This document shows positions 1 through 9,936 of a stretch of 64,000 nucleotides of DNA, in pieces. The DNA comes from Tritrichomonas foetus (lineage: Eukaryota; Parabasalia; Tritrichomonadida; Tritrichomonadidae): assembly GCA_001839685.1 (NCBI GenBank), contig MLAK01000915.1, forward strand, positions 48,134 to 112,133. Reading direction: 5' to 3'. Positions within the stretch are counted from its first letter, which is position 1, and each line of letters opens with the position of its first letter. A program made the translations under genes and the position numbers. The notes beneath the pieces were generated by a model, which was not told where the DNA came from, ran no database searches, and worked only from the letters and a program-made list of their open reading frames with translations.

Positions 1-2
1 AA

Positions 3-740
3 GAGCAATTTGCCCTTCACAAGGCCAAATTGGATGAAGAAAAGGCCGAATCAAATAGAGAGGCAATGAGACTCAAACAAATCCAGAAACAAGAAGAAGC
101 AAAAGAAAGAGTTCGTCAACAAAAACTGCGTGAGCAGGCTGCCGAACAGGCGAAAGAGTTCCAAGCAAGAAATGATGAACTTCTTCAAAGACGCGAAAAG
201 CGAATCGAAGAGGATCTTGCAGCAGAAGCTCTAACAATGAAACAGCACGAAGAGTCAGAAAGAAGAATGGAAGAAAGAGCCGCTTTTGTGAAAAGAAGGC
301 GAGAAGAGAAAAATCGAATTCGAGAAAAACTGATTTCCGAACAATCTAAGAAACTTGCCGAAATTCACGCAAGACAACAAAAGTCACAAAGTATAGCTGA
401 ATCAGAAATCGCTAAGCGTGAAGAAGCCGAAAGAAAGAGGAAGTTGGCAGAACAGAAGAGAATGGCAGAAGAAAGAAACAAAGACTATAACGAATATTTG
501 AGAACAAAGGATCTCAAAGTCACAGATCAAGTTGATACACCTGACTGGACAAACGACGATGAAGAAGAAGCAAGACAATACGATCAAAGAATGAAGGCTC
601 TCCAACGCAAGAAGGTCATGCAAGATCAAATGGCCCAGGCAGCAGAGAGGCGCGAGGCTGAGAGAAGAGAGAGATTAGAAAACTTGAGGCAACCAAGAAA
701 TAAGGACACAATGTTCTTCCTCAAAGATAACGAGTGGTAA
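3..740 (+). CDS. Coiled-coil protein, trichohyalin/plectin-homology-like (5' partial)
   Basis: The frame is open from the left edge (E-Q-F-A-L-H-K-A-K-L...), so the start lies outside the window; 245 residues of the C-terminus are seen. Almost the whole sequence is a charged single-helix or coiled-coil of E/K/R/Q/A heptads, as in TPH-domain proteins of cilia and cytoskeleton (MNS1, CFAP53 type). A less regular acidic stretch (about residues 165-195, DTPDWTNDDEEE) interrupts the helix before a final basic coil, and the protein ends in MFFLKDNEW. Trichomonads have flagella and a large microtubular cytoskeleton, so a cytoskeletal role is plausible but inferred. Low-complexity coiled coils match many unrelated proteins, so the family call is weak while the coding call is strong. 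Confidence 0.8.
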   Translation, partial: EQFALHKAKLDEEKAESNREAMRLKQIQKQEEAKERVRQQKLREQAAEQAKEFQARNDELLQRREKRIEEDLAAEALTMKQHEESERRMEERAAFVKRRREEKNRIREKLISEQSKKLAEIHARQQKSQSIAESEIAKREEAERKRKLAEQKRMAEERNKDYNEYLRTKDLKVTDQVDTPDWTNDDEEEARQYDQRMKALQRKKVMQDQMAQAAERREAERRERLENLRQPRNKDTMFFLKDNEW

Positions 741-992
741 TTTTACCAAATTTGACTTTTATGCTTGTCAATTTATAAAACTTAAAATTATCGAATGTTT
801 GTTTTTAGATTTTTTATCCTTTGCTTTTGATTTATCATCATTACAAAACAGGTCACTTCCAAACATCTATTTTAGCGAGTTCACAGGATTTCTTTTCAGG
901 AAAATTGAGTTACATTGAAATAAAAAAAGTGAAAAAGAAATATTGAAAATATAGAAGAAAACGCGTAAGTTTAATTTCACATGATAATAACG

Positions 993-2309
993 CTAAAATA
1001 CTTGAAAATCCGCTAAGCAGGTATCGCATGTTGATGATACCGTTAATGCTCCAGACGCATCAAATGAAAAGCCTTTAATTTGACCAACCGATCCAATCAC
1101 TGATGTTGAATCTACAGGTGTTCCATATATGAATTCTTTTTCGAAATTAGTGAAGCTAGCTGGATCTTTTTCAGGTGGAATATAATTCGGCTTTGTTCTT
1201 CTTTCAAAAACATCGTCGAAATTCAAACCTTCAAAGAATTTATGATTCTTCACGTGTTCGAAGCCGAATCGTGTAGCTGAAGATTTATCAAGGAGTCCAA
1301 GGATCAAATCTTCTGCATCTGGATTCCCGCCTGATGGGAAAGGAACATCTGATTCCAGAATCCTTTTGAACATTTGTGAGTTATTTTGGCAGTAGAATGG
1401 GGTTTTCCCATAAAGCATCTCATAAAGAAGGATTCCAAGTGTCCACCAATCTACAGCAATTCCATAAGATGAATGGCTCACGATTTCAGGCGACAAATAT
1501 TCATCTGTTCCACAAAATGTTGAAGTGAGCTGATCAGAATGTAAGACTTTTGAGAGACCAAAATCGGTTAGTTTGACATGTCCATTCGCATCAAGTAAAA
1601 CATTTTCTGGCTTCAAATCCCGATAAATAATACCAAGTGAATGCAAATGCTTAAGTGAGAGTGCAATTTCTGCAGTGTAAAGTTTCACATCATCAATTGG
1701 GAGGCCGTTTTTATTTTGTTGCATTCGGAAAAAAAGAGCGCCCCCTGGAACATATTCCAAAACAAGGTAAAATTTGGACTTTGTTTGGAATGCATAAAAA
1801 AGTGACACTATAAAAGGATGAGATGCTTGTGATAAAATATTTCTTTCTGTCAAAACAGTGTGAACTTTGTTTGATTTAATCAGCCGATGTTTGTGAATAC
1901 TTTTTATGGCGAAATATTCACCTGTATCGATTTTCTGAGCAAGCGCAACTTTTCCATAAAATCCTCGTCCGATATTGGTTATTAAATGGAAGCTGTCAAT
2001 CGATAAAAGCGGATGTTCGAAGCTGCAAGAACGCAATGCGAGGACCCAGGCCATGGCCCTTTCGTTATCTGATGCACGAAGCTGGATCGGCTCCTGCCCT
2101 TCAATTTCAATGATAAAGCGAGGACTGTTTTGATCGAATAATGTTATTTTGGCTGTGGCGTCGATTCTGACTTCAAGTTCGGTGATATCGTCTTTCATAA
2201 TTTTGAATATATTATTTTTGAGTGTACATTTATGACGCGCCCAAAAGCCAAACATTCCGCGGCGATCGAGATAGCCGCTCATTTGGGGAGGGGTGTCTAC
2301 TTCATCCAT
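993..2309 (-). CDS. PH-domain AGC-family serine/threonine kinase (Akt/PKB-like)
   Basis: 438 residues. A PH domain (about 8-97) is followed by an AGC kinase domain (about 107-360) and an AGC C-tail. Catalytic features are complete: glycine loop GRGFYG (114-119), Lys136 in AIK, Glu155 of helix C, YRDLKPEN (Asp231), DFG (249-251), and SPE (273-275) in place of APE. The T-loop reads TFCGT with Thr264 at the PDK1-site position. The tail has a turn-motif-like Thr397-Pro and a hydrophobic motif IKGFSF with Ser415 at the place of Akt Ser473; the first aromatic is replaced by Ile411. This is the Akt/PKB layout: phosphoinositide-binding PH, PDK1 site, TORC2 site. The start is the ATG at 2309, with a CCATTC Initiator-like site 12 nt before it. 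The gene is head-to-head with the Raptor homologue. Other PH-AGC kinases cannot be excluded. Confidence 0.93.
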   Translation of the reverse strand: MDEVDTPPQMSGYLDRRGMFGFWARHKCTLKNNIFKIMKDDITELEVRIDATAKITLFDQNSPRFIIEIEGQEPIQLRASDNERAMAWVLALRSCSFEHPLLSIDSFHLITNIGRGFYGKVALAQKIDTGEYFAIKSIHKHRLIKSNKVHTVLTERNILSQASHPFIVSLFYAFQTKSKFYLVLEYVPGGALFFRMQQNKNGLPIDDVKLYTAEIALSLKHLHSLGIIYRDLKPENVLLDANGHVKLTDFGLSKVLHSDQLTSTFCGTDEYLSPEIVSHSSYGIAVDWWTLGILLYEMLYGKTPFYCQNNSQMFKRILESDVPFPSGGNPDAEDLILGLLDKSSATRFGFEHVKNHKFFEGLNFDDVFERRTKPNYIPPEKDPASFTNFEKEFIYGTPVDSTSVIGSVGQIKGFSFDASGALTVSSTCDTCLADFQVF

Positions 2310-3106
2310 TCGTCAAAGAATGGCGCAAATAGTATGGCTCTTGATTCCCACTTTTTGAATTAAAGAGATCTCTAATTTGTTTGAATTTGAAAGAAATTTT
2401 GTTTCTATAAATATTCTCAATAAAATTTTTGTATATTCAAAAGAAATTCAAACAGTTTACTCAGAAATTTCAGTATGAATAGAATCCTCTGTTTTGAATC
2501 TTCTTTGATATCGTATTCATTTCTGATATAAATTGTTTCAAATTTGTGAAATCTGCAACTTCAGAAAATGCTTGTTTTTTGGTTAAGCACAAGAACCCAT
2601 TTTCATCATTATCTGCTTTTAACTCTGATGATTAACATAAATCATAATCTAATCACAATATTTTCATCATAACAGAAAGGAATCATCATCCAATTGACAA
2701 TAAAAGAAAATTTCTCCATTATTTTTCTTTATTATACGAATGTGACTCAATCACACATTAATATGAGAAATTGGACTCTTCAATTAAATAAAAGACAAAT
2801 AGAAATTGATTTTCAATTTCATTTTGACTTGGAAAATGCATGGATATTTAGTACGCATTACATATGGAAATGTTTCTTTATAAATCTATACCATGATCTA
2901 CATATAACATCTGTTTTTTCCCAAATTTGATTTGTCAAAGAAAAGTTTTTTTTGACACTCCTTGAATTACAATAAATATCAAAATTAATATGAATTTTAA
3001 ATATGTTTATTGAATTAATAAAGATTTAAACAAATTAATTCATGAGATATGAATAAAACATTTAATTAACCATATATTTACCATTAACCGTTTTACACAT
3101 ACTTAT
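2310..3106. other. Intergenic gap between kinase and Raptor homologue, possible coding relic
   Basis: About 800 bp of AT-rich DNA between two divergent genes. On the minus strand a frame is open for 53 codons (2631 to 2473, stop at 2470-2472) without an ATG and with protein-like composition (for example NGFLCLTKKQAFSEVADF), so it may be a relic of a decayed gene. A 78-codon plus-strand frame at 2694-2930 has only a TTG start and looks accidental. Nothing else is visible. Confidence 0.35.
2318..2323 (-). promoter_or_regulatory. Initiator-like element of the kinase gene
   Basis: CCATTC on the minus strand. If A (2321) is +1, the leader is 12 nt. It is a near match to the trichomonad Initiator TCA(+1)Y(T/A). 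Inferred from position only. Confidence 0.35.
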
Positions 3107-3112
3107 TCATTT
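3107..3112 (+). promoter_or_regulatory. Initiator element of the Raptor-like gene
   Basis: TCATTT, a full match to TCA(+1)Y(T/A). With +1 at 3109 the leader is 27 nt to the ATG at 3136. It also supports using that ATG, because the upstream in-frame TTG would lie at the start site itself. Confidence 0.5.
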
Positions 3113-3135
3113 TGAACGCTTTTTTCGAGGGAGAA

Positions 3136-6100
3136 ATGAGCCAAGAAAATGAAACTGCAAGTGATTTTTTAAAACAGAGAACGAACGAAGCCACTAATAC
3201 GATTATTAACGCACCACTTTTCGCCGATTGGTCCCACGCATCAATTCAAATATATAGTTTTCCACCAGGTTATCCACCAGAACCGGTAACATTACCGCAT
3301 ACAACATCGACAAAAACAGGAATTGTAGTCATGTGTATCCCGAGTTTGCTTCAACCATCACAACTTCGTGGAATTTCATCATCAATCCATTGTTGGACCA
3401 AATCCAGCACAGAGTCGACTGCAAATCCACAGCAAGAGATAGCAAAAGCTATTGTTCAACAATATGATTCATGCATTCATAACATAAAAATCATCGCTCG
3501 GGTTAATCCATCAATCAACGATTTCAAAACGTCATTTACAAATCAAAATATTAATTCCGATAATCGAATTTTATTTCATTATTCACAGTATGGTGCAGTC
3601 GACATTACATCTCACTCGCTTGTCATTCATTCTGCTGATAAATCATCATACGATCAATATCCAATTGAAAATGTTTTAAATGCAACTGCTGGATGTAGTG
3701 TCCATGTTATTGATTGCGATAATGCAGGAATCCTCCTTCCAACATATGAAAGCTTTGTAAATTCGAAAAATTTGGAAAATGTAAAAACTGACATCATGGC
3801 ATTTTTTGCATGTGGCGCAAATGAAAAACTTCCACGATCACCTGGACTCCCATTTGACTTATTTACTTCATGCATCACCACTCCAGCTCGCACAGCCCTT
3901 CTTTGGCATTCAAGACACTATTATTGTTTCAAAAATGGACCACTTCATCCACTTTCTATTGATTTCTTTGAAGATGCATCACCAACAATTCTAAATGAAA
4001 TTACGTTAACACTTCATCGACTTGTTGAAGCCATGGCTTGTGAAATTTTCCCACCAGAACTGTTTTTACAAGTCTTTCATAGTGATTCAACAATTGCACA
4101 TTTTGCTGCTAACTTTTATTTAGCTTCTAGAATCTTTTCGTTCTTTGGCGTATCTCCTTTATCTTTTCCAACTCTTCCTGATCTTCGAAAACATCAACTT
4201 TGGCACTCGTTTGATTTAAGGTTGGATGTTGCTCTTTTACAATTAAATTCTCCATCTCCTTCACCTTCTTTGACTTATACTTCCTATCTCGAACAAAGTC
4301 TGCAAACTTTAAGGCATTTAATGGGTGTTGCAACTAAAGATATATCTTTCCCTTCTCAATTAACACAACTTCCACCTGCTTTAACTTCGCCAACTTTACA
4401 AGTTGATGCATGCGAAGTGATTGCATTATATATCGATAAGTCCGTTAACGCAATTCGCCAATTACTTTATTTTCCAATCCTATTTCCACTTTTCCAATTA
4501 CTTCCACAGAGAATTGGAGGAGAAAATTTAATCTTTTCTATTGCAAAAATTCTATGTTTTATGCCAACAACACGTGATGTATTAAATGTGCTATCAAAGA
4601 ATGTTTTAGAAGAGTTAATTTTCCCACTTTTCTCAGAAGAAAAGCCATTATTTGCATTAATTGTTGCAACACATGTAACACGTGAAAATCCACCAATTAT
4701 TGCTTCGTTGAATAATCATTGGAGTGAAATTGTTCTTCCTTTATTGAAAAGACCACATCAGGATGTTAAAATTTGGACTCTTTTATTTATTTCATCATTT
4801 ATTGAATCTGTTGATGATTATAAAGTTGCACTTGTGCCAATTTTAAGTTTACTTCATGATGATTCTCATGAAGTCCGTCTTGTCGCACTATATACTCTTT
4901 GTTGTTTTGCAGGAAGGAATCTTGATTCAAAAATTACTCCATCTATTTGTAAACTATGTAATGATGTAAATCCAATTGTAAGGCTTCAACTTTTATCAAC
5001 AATCACGTTCTTTGAAAAAGATAATTATATTGAAGATGCACTTCGTGTATTCCAAAGTGATCCTTATCCAGACATCCATCATGCTCTATCTGATTTAACA
5101 ACTAATTTTGTATCTAAAAAGCGAACTTTTATATTTGAATGGTATGCATCATCAGTTTTAAGTCCAGTTTCACGTCTTTTAACTGAACCCAAACTTATAT
5201 CTTCTGAAATACAGCCGCTTACCGTAAAATTGTTCAAGCATGAAGCACCAAACTTGCCCAAAGCTGTCTTCCAAAAAGTCACAACAGGTCCAACTATTGC
5301 ATGCGATATTCCAATAACTACTAATTTCGCAAACACCGATACTGGACAATTTGTTTTTGGTACAAAGAATGGAGAAATTGCAATGTGCGTTTGGGGTGAA
5401 CAACAAAAACCACGTGCTGGAAGAATTACTGGCTCACAATTAACACATGTTCAATATATAACTAATAATAATTTCCCACTTACACTTGCATCCAATATTG
5501 ACGGCTTTATTTATGCATTACAGTTCAATGGTAATGACTTAAAGCTTGCTAGTTGTTTCAAAGCAACTGATGGACCCTGTGAATTTGAATGTGATAGATT
5601 TGGTCATAAATTATATACCGTGACTGATGAAAAAGCATTAATTTATGATTTAACTAAAGAGAAAATGGTGGGAAATATTATATCAGCATATGGCAGAGTT
5701 CGAAAAATTCATGACATTCCAACAATGAAAGATGTAGTTCTTGTTTGTGGTGAAAAATTCGAACTTTTCGATACACGTGCAGGTTGTCGAAGTGTTGTTA
5801 CATTTGAAGGACCACCTGTTTTTGATGCAGGATGTTTGGACGAAACTCAAGGTGCAGGAAACATGTTTGCTTTAGGTCATGATTTTGGAGCAGTTTCATT
5901 AATTGATGCAAGGGTTTTAGAACCAGTGAAATGTTACCAAATTGCTCCAGAAAATCTTCAAACACTATCTTTTGCAGTACAAAAAGAAGCAGCTACAGCA
6001 GCAATTGGAAATGTCAAAGGCGTATTTATGGCTGATTTAATCTCTGGTAAGAAGCTTGAATTCACAATGGTTTCGCAATTATTCTTTACGAGTAAGAAAA

Positions 6101-6198
6101 TTCAACCTGTAAAACAATGTATTTTCCATAATAGAAGATTTAGACTTTCACTACTTCAAGAACCCAATGAAATCATGACATTGGTTGAAGATCTCTAA
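3136..6198 (+). CDS. RPTOR: Raptor homologue (TORC1 scaffold subunit)
   Basis: 1,020 residues from the first ATG (3136, MSQENETASDF). The N-terminal third follows the Raptor/Kog1/Mip1 conserved caspase-like domain: a segment like FHYNGHG (RILFHYSQYG), a DC-NAG segment (VIDCDNAGILL), the diagnostic LPFDLFTSCITTPARTALLW, and DLRKHQLWHSFDLRLDVAL. It is followed by helical HEAT-type repeats (about residues 390-690) and a degenerate WD40 propeller (about 720-1015). In Raptor the caspase-fold is inactive and helps recruit TOR substrates; the usual Gly-His is replaced by Tyr-Gly here. Raptor presents substrates such as S6K and 4E-BP to TOR kinase and links TORC1 to nutrient signals. Shorter than animal Raptor (about 1,335 residues), mostly through shorter linkers. 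Identification rests on several conserved blocks in the right order. Confidence 0.93.
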   Translation: MSQENETASDFLKQRTNEATNTIINAPLFADWSHASIQIYSFPPGYPPEPVTLPHTTSTKTGIVVMCIPSLLQPSQLRGISSSIHCWTKSSTESTANPQQEIAKAIVQQYDSCIHNIKIIARVNPSINDFKTSFTNQNINSDNRILFHYSQYGAVDITSHSLVIHSADKSSYDQYPIENVLNATAGCSVHVIDCDNAGILLPTYESFVNSKNLENVKTDIMAFFACGANEKLPRSPGLPFDLFTSCITTPARTALLWHSRHYYCFKNGPLHPLSIDFFEDASPTILNEITLTLHRLVEAMACEIFPPELFLQVFHSDSTIAHFAANFYLASRIFSFFGVSPLSFPTLPDLRKHQLWHSFDLRLDVALLQLNSPSPSPSLTYTSYLEQSLQTLRHLMGVATKDISFPSQLTQLPPALTSPTLQVDACEVIALYIDKSVNAIRQLLYFPILFPLFQLLPQRIGGENLIFSIAKILCFMPTTRDVLNVLSKNVLEELIFPLFSEEKPLFALIVATHVTRENPPIIASLNNHWSEIVLPLLKRPHQDVKIWTLLFISSFIESVDDYKVALVPILSLLHDDSHEVRLVALYTLCCFAGRNLDSKITPSICKLCNDVNPIVRLQLLSTITFFEKDNYIEDALRVFQSDPYPDIHHALSDLTTNFVSKKRTFIFEWYASSVLSPVSRLLTEPKLISSEIQPLTVKLFKHEAPNLPKAVFQKVTTGPTIACDIPITTNFANTDTGQFVFGTKNGEIAMCVWGEQQKPRAGRITGSQLTHVQYITNNNFPLTLASNIDGFIYALQFNGNDLKLASCFKATDGPCEFECDRFGHKLYTVTDEKALIYDLTKEKMVGNIISAYGRVRKIHDIPTMKDVVLVCGEKFELFDTRAGCRSVVTFEGPPVFDAGCLDETQGAGNMFALGHDFGAVSLIDARVLEPVKCYQIAPENLQTLSFAVQKEAATAAIGNVKGVFMADLISGKKLEFTMVSQLFFTSKKIQPVKQCIFHNRRFRLSLLQEPNEIMTLVEDL

Positions 6199-6470
6199 CT
6201 ATCTCAATTTTTGTTTTTCTTTATCTGTGATTTTTGTGTTTTTTTTATACGAATAAAAAATGTATGTAAGTACTTCAATTATCTTTTGATTCTTTCTTTT
6301 TCCCCGATTTAATATCATTTCTTAATTTCTTCTCGAGTTTTTATTTTTGTTTCATAATTTCGTAAATTGCTTTTGTTTCGTCAATCACAATGAAGAGCAG
6401 TTCATGTGAATTTTTGTGTTCTTTATAAAATTTTGAGTAGTTTACGTGACAGAAACCAAGAATCGAAGGA

Positions 6471-7733
6471 ATGAGCGGAGGAAATATCAAACTCGAGAAA
6501 ATCGAACTAAACATAGACGCTTTTGCCAAAGACGGTGGTTATAAAATCATCACTTCGAAAGAAAATCGCGAAAGAATTTGTGCAAATATCCAATACTATA
6601 AAAACCGAGAAATAAACACTTTCATAAGCTGCGCTCAGGCTTTTCTCAATCCACAAGAAGCCTTCGACTTTATTTTGTATCTCGGAACTTTTAATGATCC
6701 TTTCGTTTATAATACCGCGAGCGAAATCCTACGAAAACTGGCGCCACAGGTCGATCTTTCTGGTATCATCGATAATTTTCCATTTGAAGATTCCATTCGC
6801 CGAGCCCTAATTTTGAACAGCCTTCCGCTTCCTATCGAAGATGATTTTATTCCATTTATTTTCAAAGGAGCAACATCACAATTAGTCATAAACAGATGCG
6901 CTTTTCTCAATCTCGTCAACAGAATGAAAGACCAGGACCCGCCTGTCACTCCAGCCTTGCATTCGATGATTCAGCGAACATTAGATCTTTTAGCAAACGA
7001 CCAAGCTATTCCAGTTTTGTGCACCTGGTTTAGGCCAGCTTTTCATTACTTTAAAGACAATAAAAGGTTTTCTTCACTTCTGACACATATTATTCACAAT
7101 GGTGATCCAGAGGTGAAGGCTTCTCTTGGTCTACATTTTGCAGAAGCGTATAGTGTTACTAAAGAAGTAACTTTATTACTATCCGATAAGAATCCACGCG
7201 TTGTTGCTGCAACTATTCCTTCATTATCTTCCCTGAATTTGGCAGAAGAAACAGTTAAGCCAGTTTTTTCCAATTCATCACATATTGTGCGTGTATTAAT
7301 TTTAAGACATTTCAAGACACTTCCAGAATATGTTGTTAAAGAATATATGAAAGACTCATCATATGAAGTTAAAATTGATTTGATTCGATTTTTAAATAAT
7401 TACAACAAAGGTTTGAAACATGCCAAAAAGATTTTTTCACAACCAAATGTTGGACAAGAACCATCATGGAGAATTTCTTACGAGATGCTTGCGATGAATG
7501 AAAATATGCTAATGGACATTGGTGAAGATGCTTTTAAATTTGCCCTCGCTAAGGCTGACCAGCATCCTATAAAGCTTGCAAAACAGGCAGTTGAGGTTCT
7601 CGCGATGTTTGCAATGATTGATCAAAGTTATGCAAATAGAGTTGATGCATATATGCAAGAACTCCTCGAAAAGAAAACCCCATACACAACTCAAGTGTAT
7701 AACATGCTTTCCAAACTGAAAGAAGCAGCATAG
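6471..7733 (+). CDS. HEAT/ARM-repeat protein
   Basis: 420 residues, ATG at 6471. The sequence is all-alpha with recurring HEAT-like pairs of helices, for example DPEVKASLGLHFAEAY, NPRVVAATIPSLSSL and SHIVRVLILRHF, spaced about 35-40 residues apart over residues 60-410. There are no signal peptide or membrane segments. The repeat style recalls the PP2A scaffold subunit (PR65/A), which has 15 HEAT repeats in about 590 residues; this protein is shorter, and I see no specific PR65 signature, so I name only the fold. It would be a scaffold or adaptor for protein-protein contacts. It lies 272 bp downstream of the Raptor gene on the same strand; nothing else ties the two together. Confidence 0.8.
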   Translation: MSGGNIKLEKIELNIDAFAKDGGYKIITSKENRERICANIQYYKNREINTFISCAQAFLNPQEAFDFILYLGTFNDPFVYNTASEILRKLAPQVDLSGIIDNFPFEDSIRRALILNSLPLPIEDDFIPFIFKGATSQLVINRCAFLNLVNRMKDQDPPVTPALHSMIQRTLDLLANDQAIPVLCTWFRPAFHYFKDNKRFSSLLTHIIHNGDPEVKASLGLHFAEAYSVTKEVTLLLSDKNPRVVAATIPSLSSLNLAEETVKPVFSNSSHIVRVLILRHFKTLPEYVVKEYMKDSSYEVKIDLIRFLNNYNKGLKHAKKIFSQPNVGQEPSWRISYEMLAMNENMLMDIGEDAFKFALAKADQHPIKLAKQAVEVLAMFAMIDQSYANRVDAYMQELLEKKTPYTTQVYNMLSKLKEAA

Positions 7734-8059
7734 TTCATTTTTTCACGAAATCTTAAAATAATCAACCATTTATGAGAAAATATATAAGGTTGATATGTTG
7801 TTTATAGGGAATTTTTACAAAGTTTTTTGAATGAAGGTACTGAGTGAATCAAAAATATATGATGAGTTAAACTTGTTAATGATTCACACTTTTATGATGG
7901 AGTGAGTTAGATCACTTGTTTTATTGTTTTTTAAATTTATTATAAAAATACATACTTTTAATTCTCGTTAATTTTATTAGGTTTTTATATAATAAAACAA
8001 TGAAATAGACAAAAATATCAATCATACAATCGAATTCAAACGAATGAAATCGAAAAGAA
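7734..8059. other. Intergenic, convergent 3' ends
   Basis: 326 bp of AT-rich sequence between two converging genes, containing TAAA/AATAAA-like strings that could serve as polyadenylation signals. I see no gene, repeat or conserved element. Confidence 0.5.
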
Positions 8060-9814
8060 TTAGTCAAAAGTGATATTCACAAGCTTGATTTCATCCCATG
8101 GATGATGATGGATATCAACCTTTACAAGTTCCATTCTCCTTATTGTATCAAATCCATCAATTACCTTTCCCCAACAAGTGTGTAATCCATTTAGATTTTT
8201 AGCAGAAGCTGTTGTAATAAAGAATTGTGATGCATTTGTGTTTTTACCTGAATTTGCCATTCCAACCATAAAAGGTTCATCAAAAGTATGACCATCTGGT
8301 AAAATCTCATCTTCAAAAGTTTTTCCCCAAATACTTTCACCGCCAATACCCGATCCTGTTGGATCTCCAGTTTGTACACAAAAATTACGAATAACTCGAT
8401 GGAAACGAATGTTATCATAATATCCTCTTTTTGCATGAGTCACAAAATTTTCAACAGTTTTCGGACATTCATCAGGATACATTTCGAACTTAATGCTTCC
8501 GAAAGTTGTATGCAAAATTGCAACAGTTGGAAGTTTAGCAAGCGTTGTTCTTCGAATTTTAACTGTCTTAACAGTTTTTTCATTTGATTTTTCATTTAAA
8601 ACATCTCTTTTTGAAGATTCTGGTGGTTTATTTGTGAATAAATAAAAGCGTAGTTTATCAAAGCTAGTTAGAATCGCAGCTGGTGATTTCTCATCTGGCA
8701 TTAAAGCGACTGAATTGAATCTTTCATGCTTTTCTACACGTCCAATAATTCGAAGAAGATCACCTGTTTCAACCGAAATGAATTTAATACCAAATTGAGT
8801 CGGAAATGATATAATAGTTCCTGAATCATCAAAATCAACACAAAAATATGAATTTACCACTCTAAATTGTCTTTCTGATAAGACTCGTGAATCAAAATCA
8901 TCTTGGTCAAGTCCATATGCATTTTCATTAGTTTCTACTAATGTTCGAACAATTTTGCATGTTTTTGTCTCAAATATTTTAACAGACCAATTATTGCAAC
9001 AAATAGCGAAATAATTTCCTGGTTTCGCGACGGCAATTGAAACAGCTCGAAGATCATCTGCTGCTAGTGAATAAAGATCAGTTTCGAATGTTGATTGGAA
9101 ATCAAATTCAGGTGTAGTTCCGTCACTTTTGAAAAATTCAATAGCTCCGTCTGCATCAACGGTGATGGCACAATTTTTTTGTAGAATGAAGTTCATTACA
9201 ACGATTGGTTTAGACGATGTTCGTGGAATTGTTGAAAGCGTTTTTGGTATAGAATTATTTTCATCAACTAGATCGAGAATGTCGATAATAATTATTTCTG
9301 GTTTTGAAGAAAAAGCGATTCCAAGCTGGTAAATTGGAATGCCATTGTCGTGGAAAAAACAAACCGTAACGGCGTCTGGAATTTTGAAGTCAAATCGATT
9401 GATCAAATCGAATGATGGAATATCGAAAATGCAAACTCTTCCATTTTTGGATCCAGTAGCAATATACTTTCCGTCATATGAAATCGAGTAAGAAAAGAAA
9501 GTTCCATCTTTTGTGCTGATTTTTTTGACAAAATCTAATTCGTTTTCTTTTTCAGGCTTATGCCAAAATTTGAGTACGCCATCAACACTCATTGATAAGA
9601 AAAAGTTATTTTGAGGCGACGAAGCGACAAATTGAACAGTATCTTTGTGCATATAAGATCGATAATACATTTCTGACGATGGAAGTCGATTTACAAATGG
9701 ATTCAATATAGGTTTTTCTATTTCTGTCTGTTTTTCAATCTCGTTCTTTTCGGCGTCGTTGTTTTTCTCTATTTCTTCTTCAATTTCTTTTCTGTCATTA
9801 CTTTCATCACTCAT
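8060..9814 (-). CDS. PPWD1: PPWD1-type cyclophilin (WD40 plus peptidyl-prolyl isomerase)
   Basis: 584 residues. After an acidic N-terminus (to about residue 35) comes the PPWD1/CYP71-type opening: YYRSYMHKDTV with SMSVDGVLKFWHK, then further WD40 blades to about residue 390. A cyclophilin domain fills residues 425-584. Active-site features are present: RFHRVIRNF (catalytic Arg), QTGDPTGSGIGG, FMVGMANSG, ASQFFITT and LHTCWGKV. PPWD1 is a nuclear cis-trans prolyl isomerase found in catalytic spliceosomes of other eukaryotes. The start ATG is 11 nt from an Initiator. It shares a 122-bp divergent promoter region with the gene at 9937. Its presence in a lineage with very few introns agrees with a retained spliceosome. 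Confidence 0.93.
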   Translation of the reverse strand: MSDESNDRKEIEEEIEKNNDAEKNEIEKQTEIEKPILNPFVNRLPSSEMYYRSYMHKDTVQFVASSPQNNFFLSMSVDGVLKFWHKPEKENELDFVKKISTKDGTFFSYSISYDGKYIATGSKNGRVCIFDIPSFDLINRFDFKIPDAVTVCFFHDNGIPIYQLGIAFSSKPEIIIIDILDLVDENNSIPKTLSTIPRTSSKPIVVMNFILQKNCAITVDADGAIEFFKSDGTTPEFDFQSTFETDLYSLAADDLRAVSIAVAKPGNYFAICCNNWSVKIFETKTCKIVRTLVETNENAYGLDQDDFDSRVLSERQFRVVNSYFCVDFDDSGTIISFPTQFGIKFISVETGDLLRIIGRVEKHERFNSVALMPDEKSPAAILTSFDKLRFYLFTNKPPESSKRDVLNEKSNEKTVKTVKIRRTTLAKLPTVAILHTTFGSIKFEMYPDECPKTVENFVTHAKRGYYDNIRFHRVIRNFCVQTGDPTGSGIGGESIWGKTFEDEILPDGHTFDEPFMVGMANSGKNTNASQFFITTASAKNLNGLHTCWGKVIDGFDTIRRMELVKVDIHHHPWDEIKLVNITFD

Positions 9815-9821
9815 CTAGTAA

Positions 9822-9827
9822 AAATGA
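9822..9827 (-). promoter_or_regulatory. Initiator element of the PPWD1-like gene
   Basis: TCATTT on the minus strand; +1 at 9825 gives an 11-nt leader. Lies in a 122-bp intergenic region between two divergent genes, which must hold both promoters. Confidence 0.5.
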
Positions 9828-9936
9828 ACTTAAACTTTTTCATAGTATATATGGTCTGATATATGAAAAAGTTATTAGCCGATTAGTTAAATATTCAATA
9901 TTTTCGTACACAAAAAAGTTCTCCATAACCCGTGTT

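Noticed and set aside
2694..2930. 78-codon plus-strand frame in the kinase-Raptor gap.
   Set aside because: Begins with TTG, composition is that of AT-rich random sequence (many Y, F, I, N), and no Initiator precedes an ATG.
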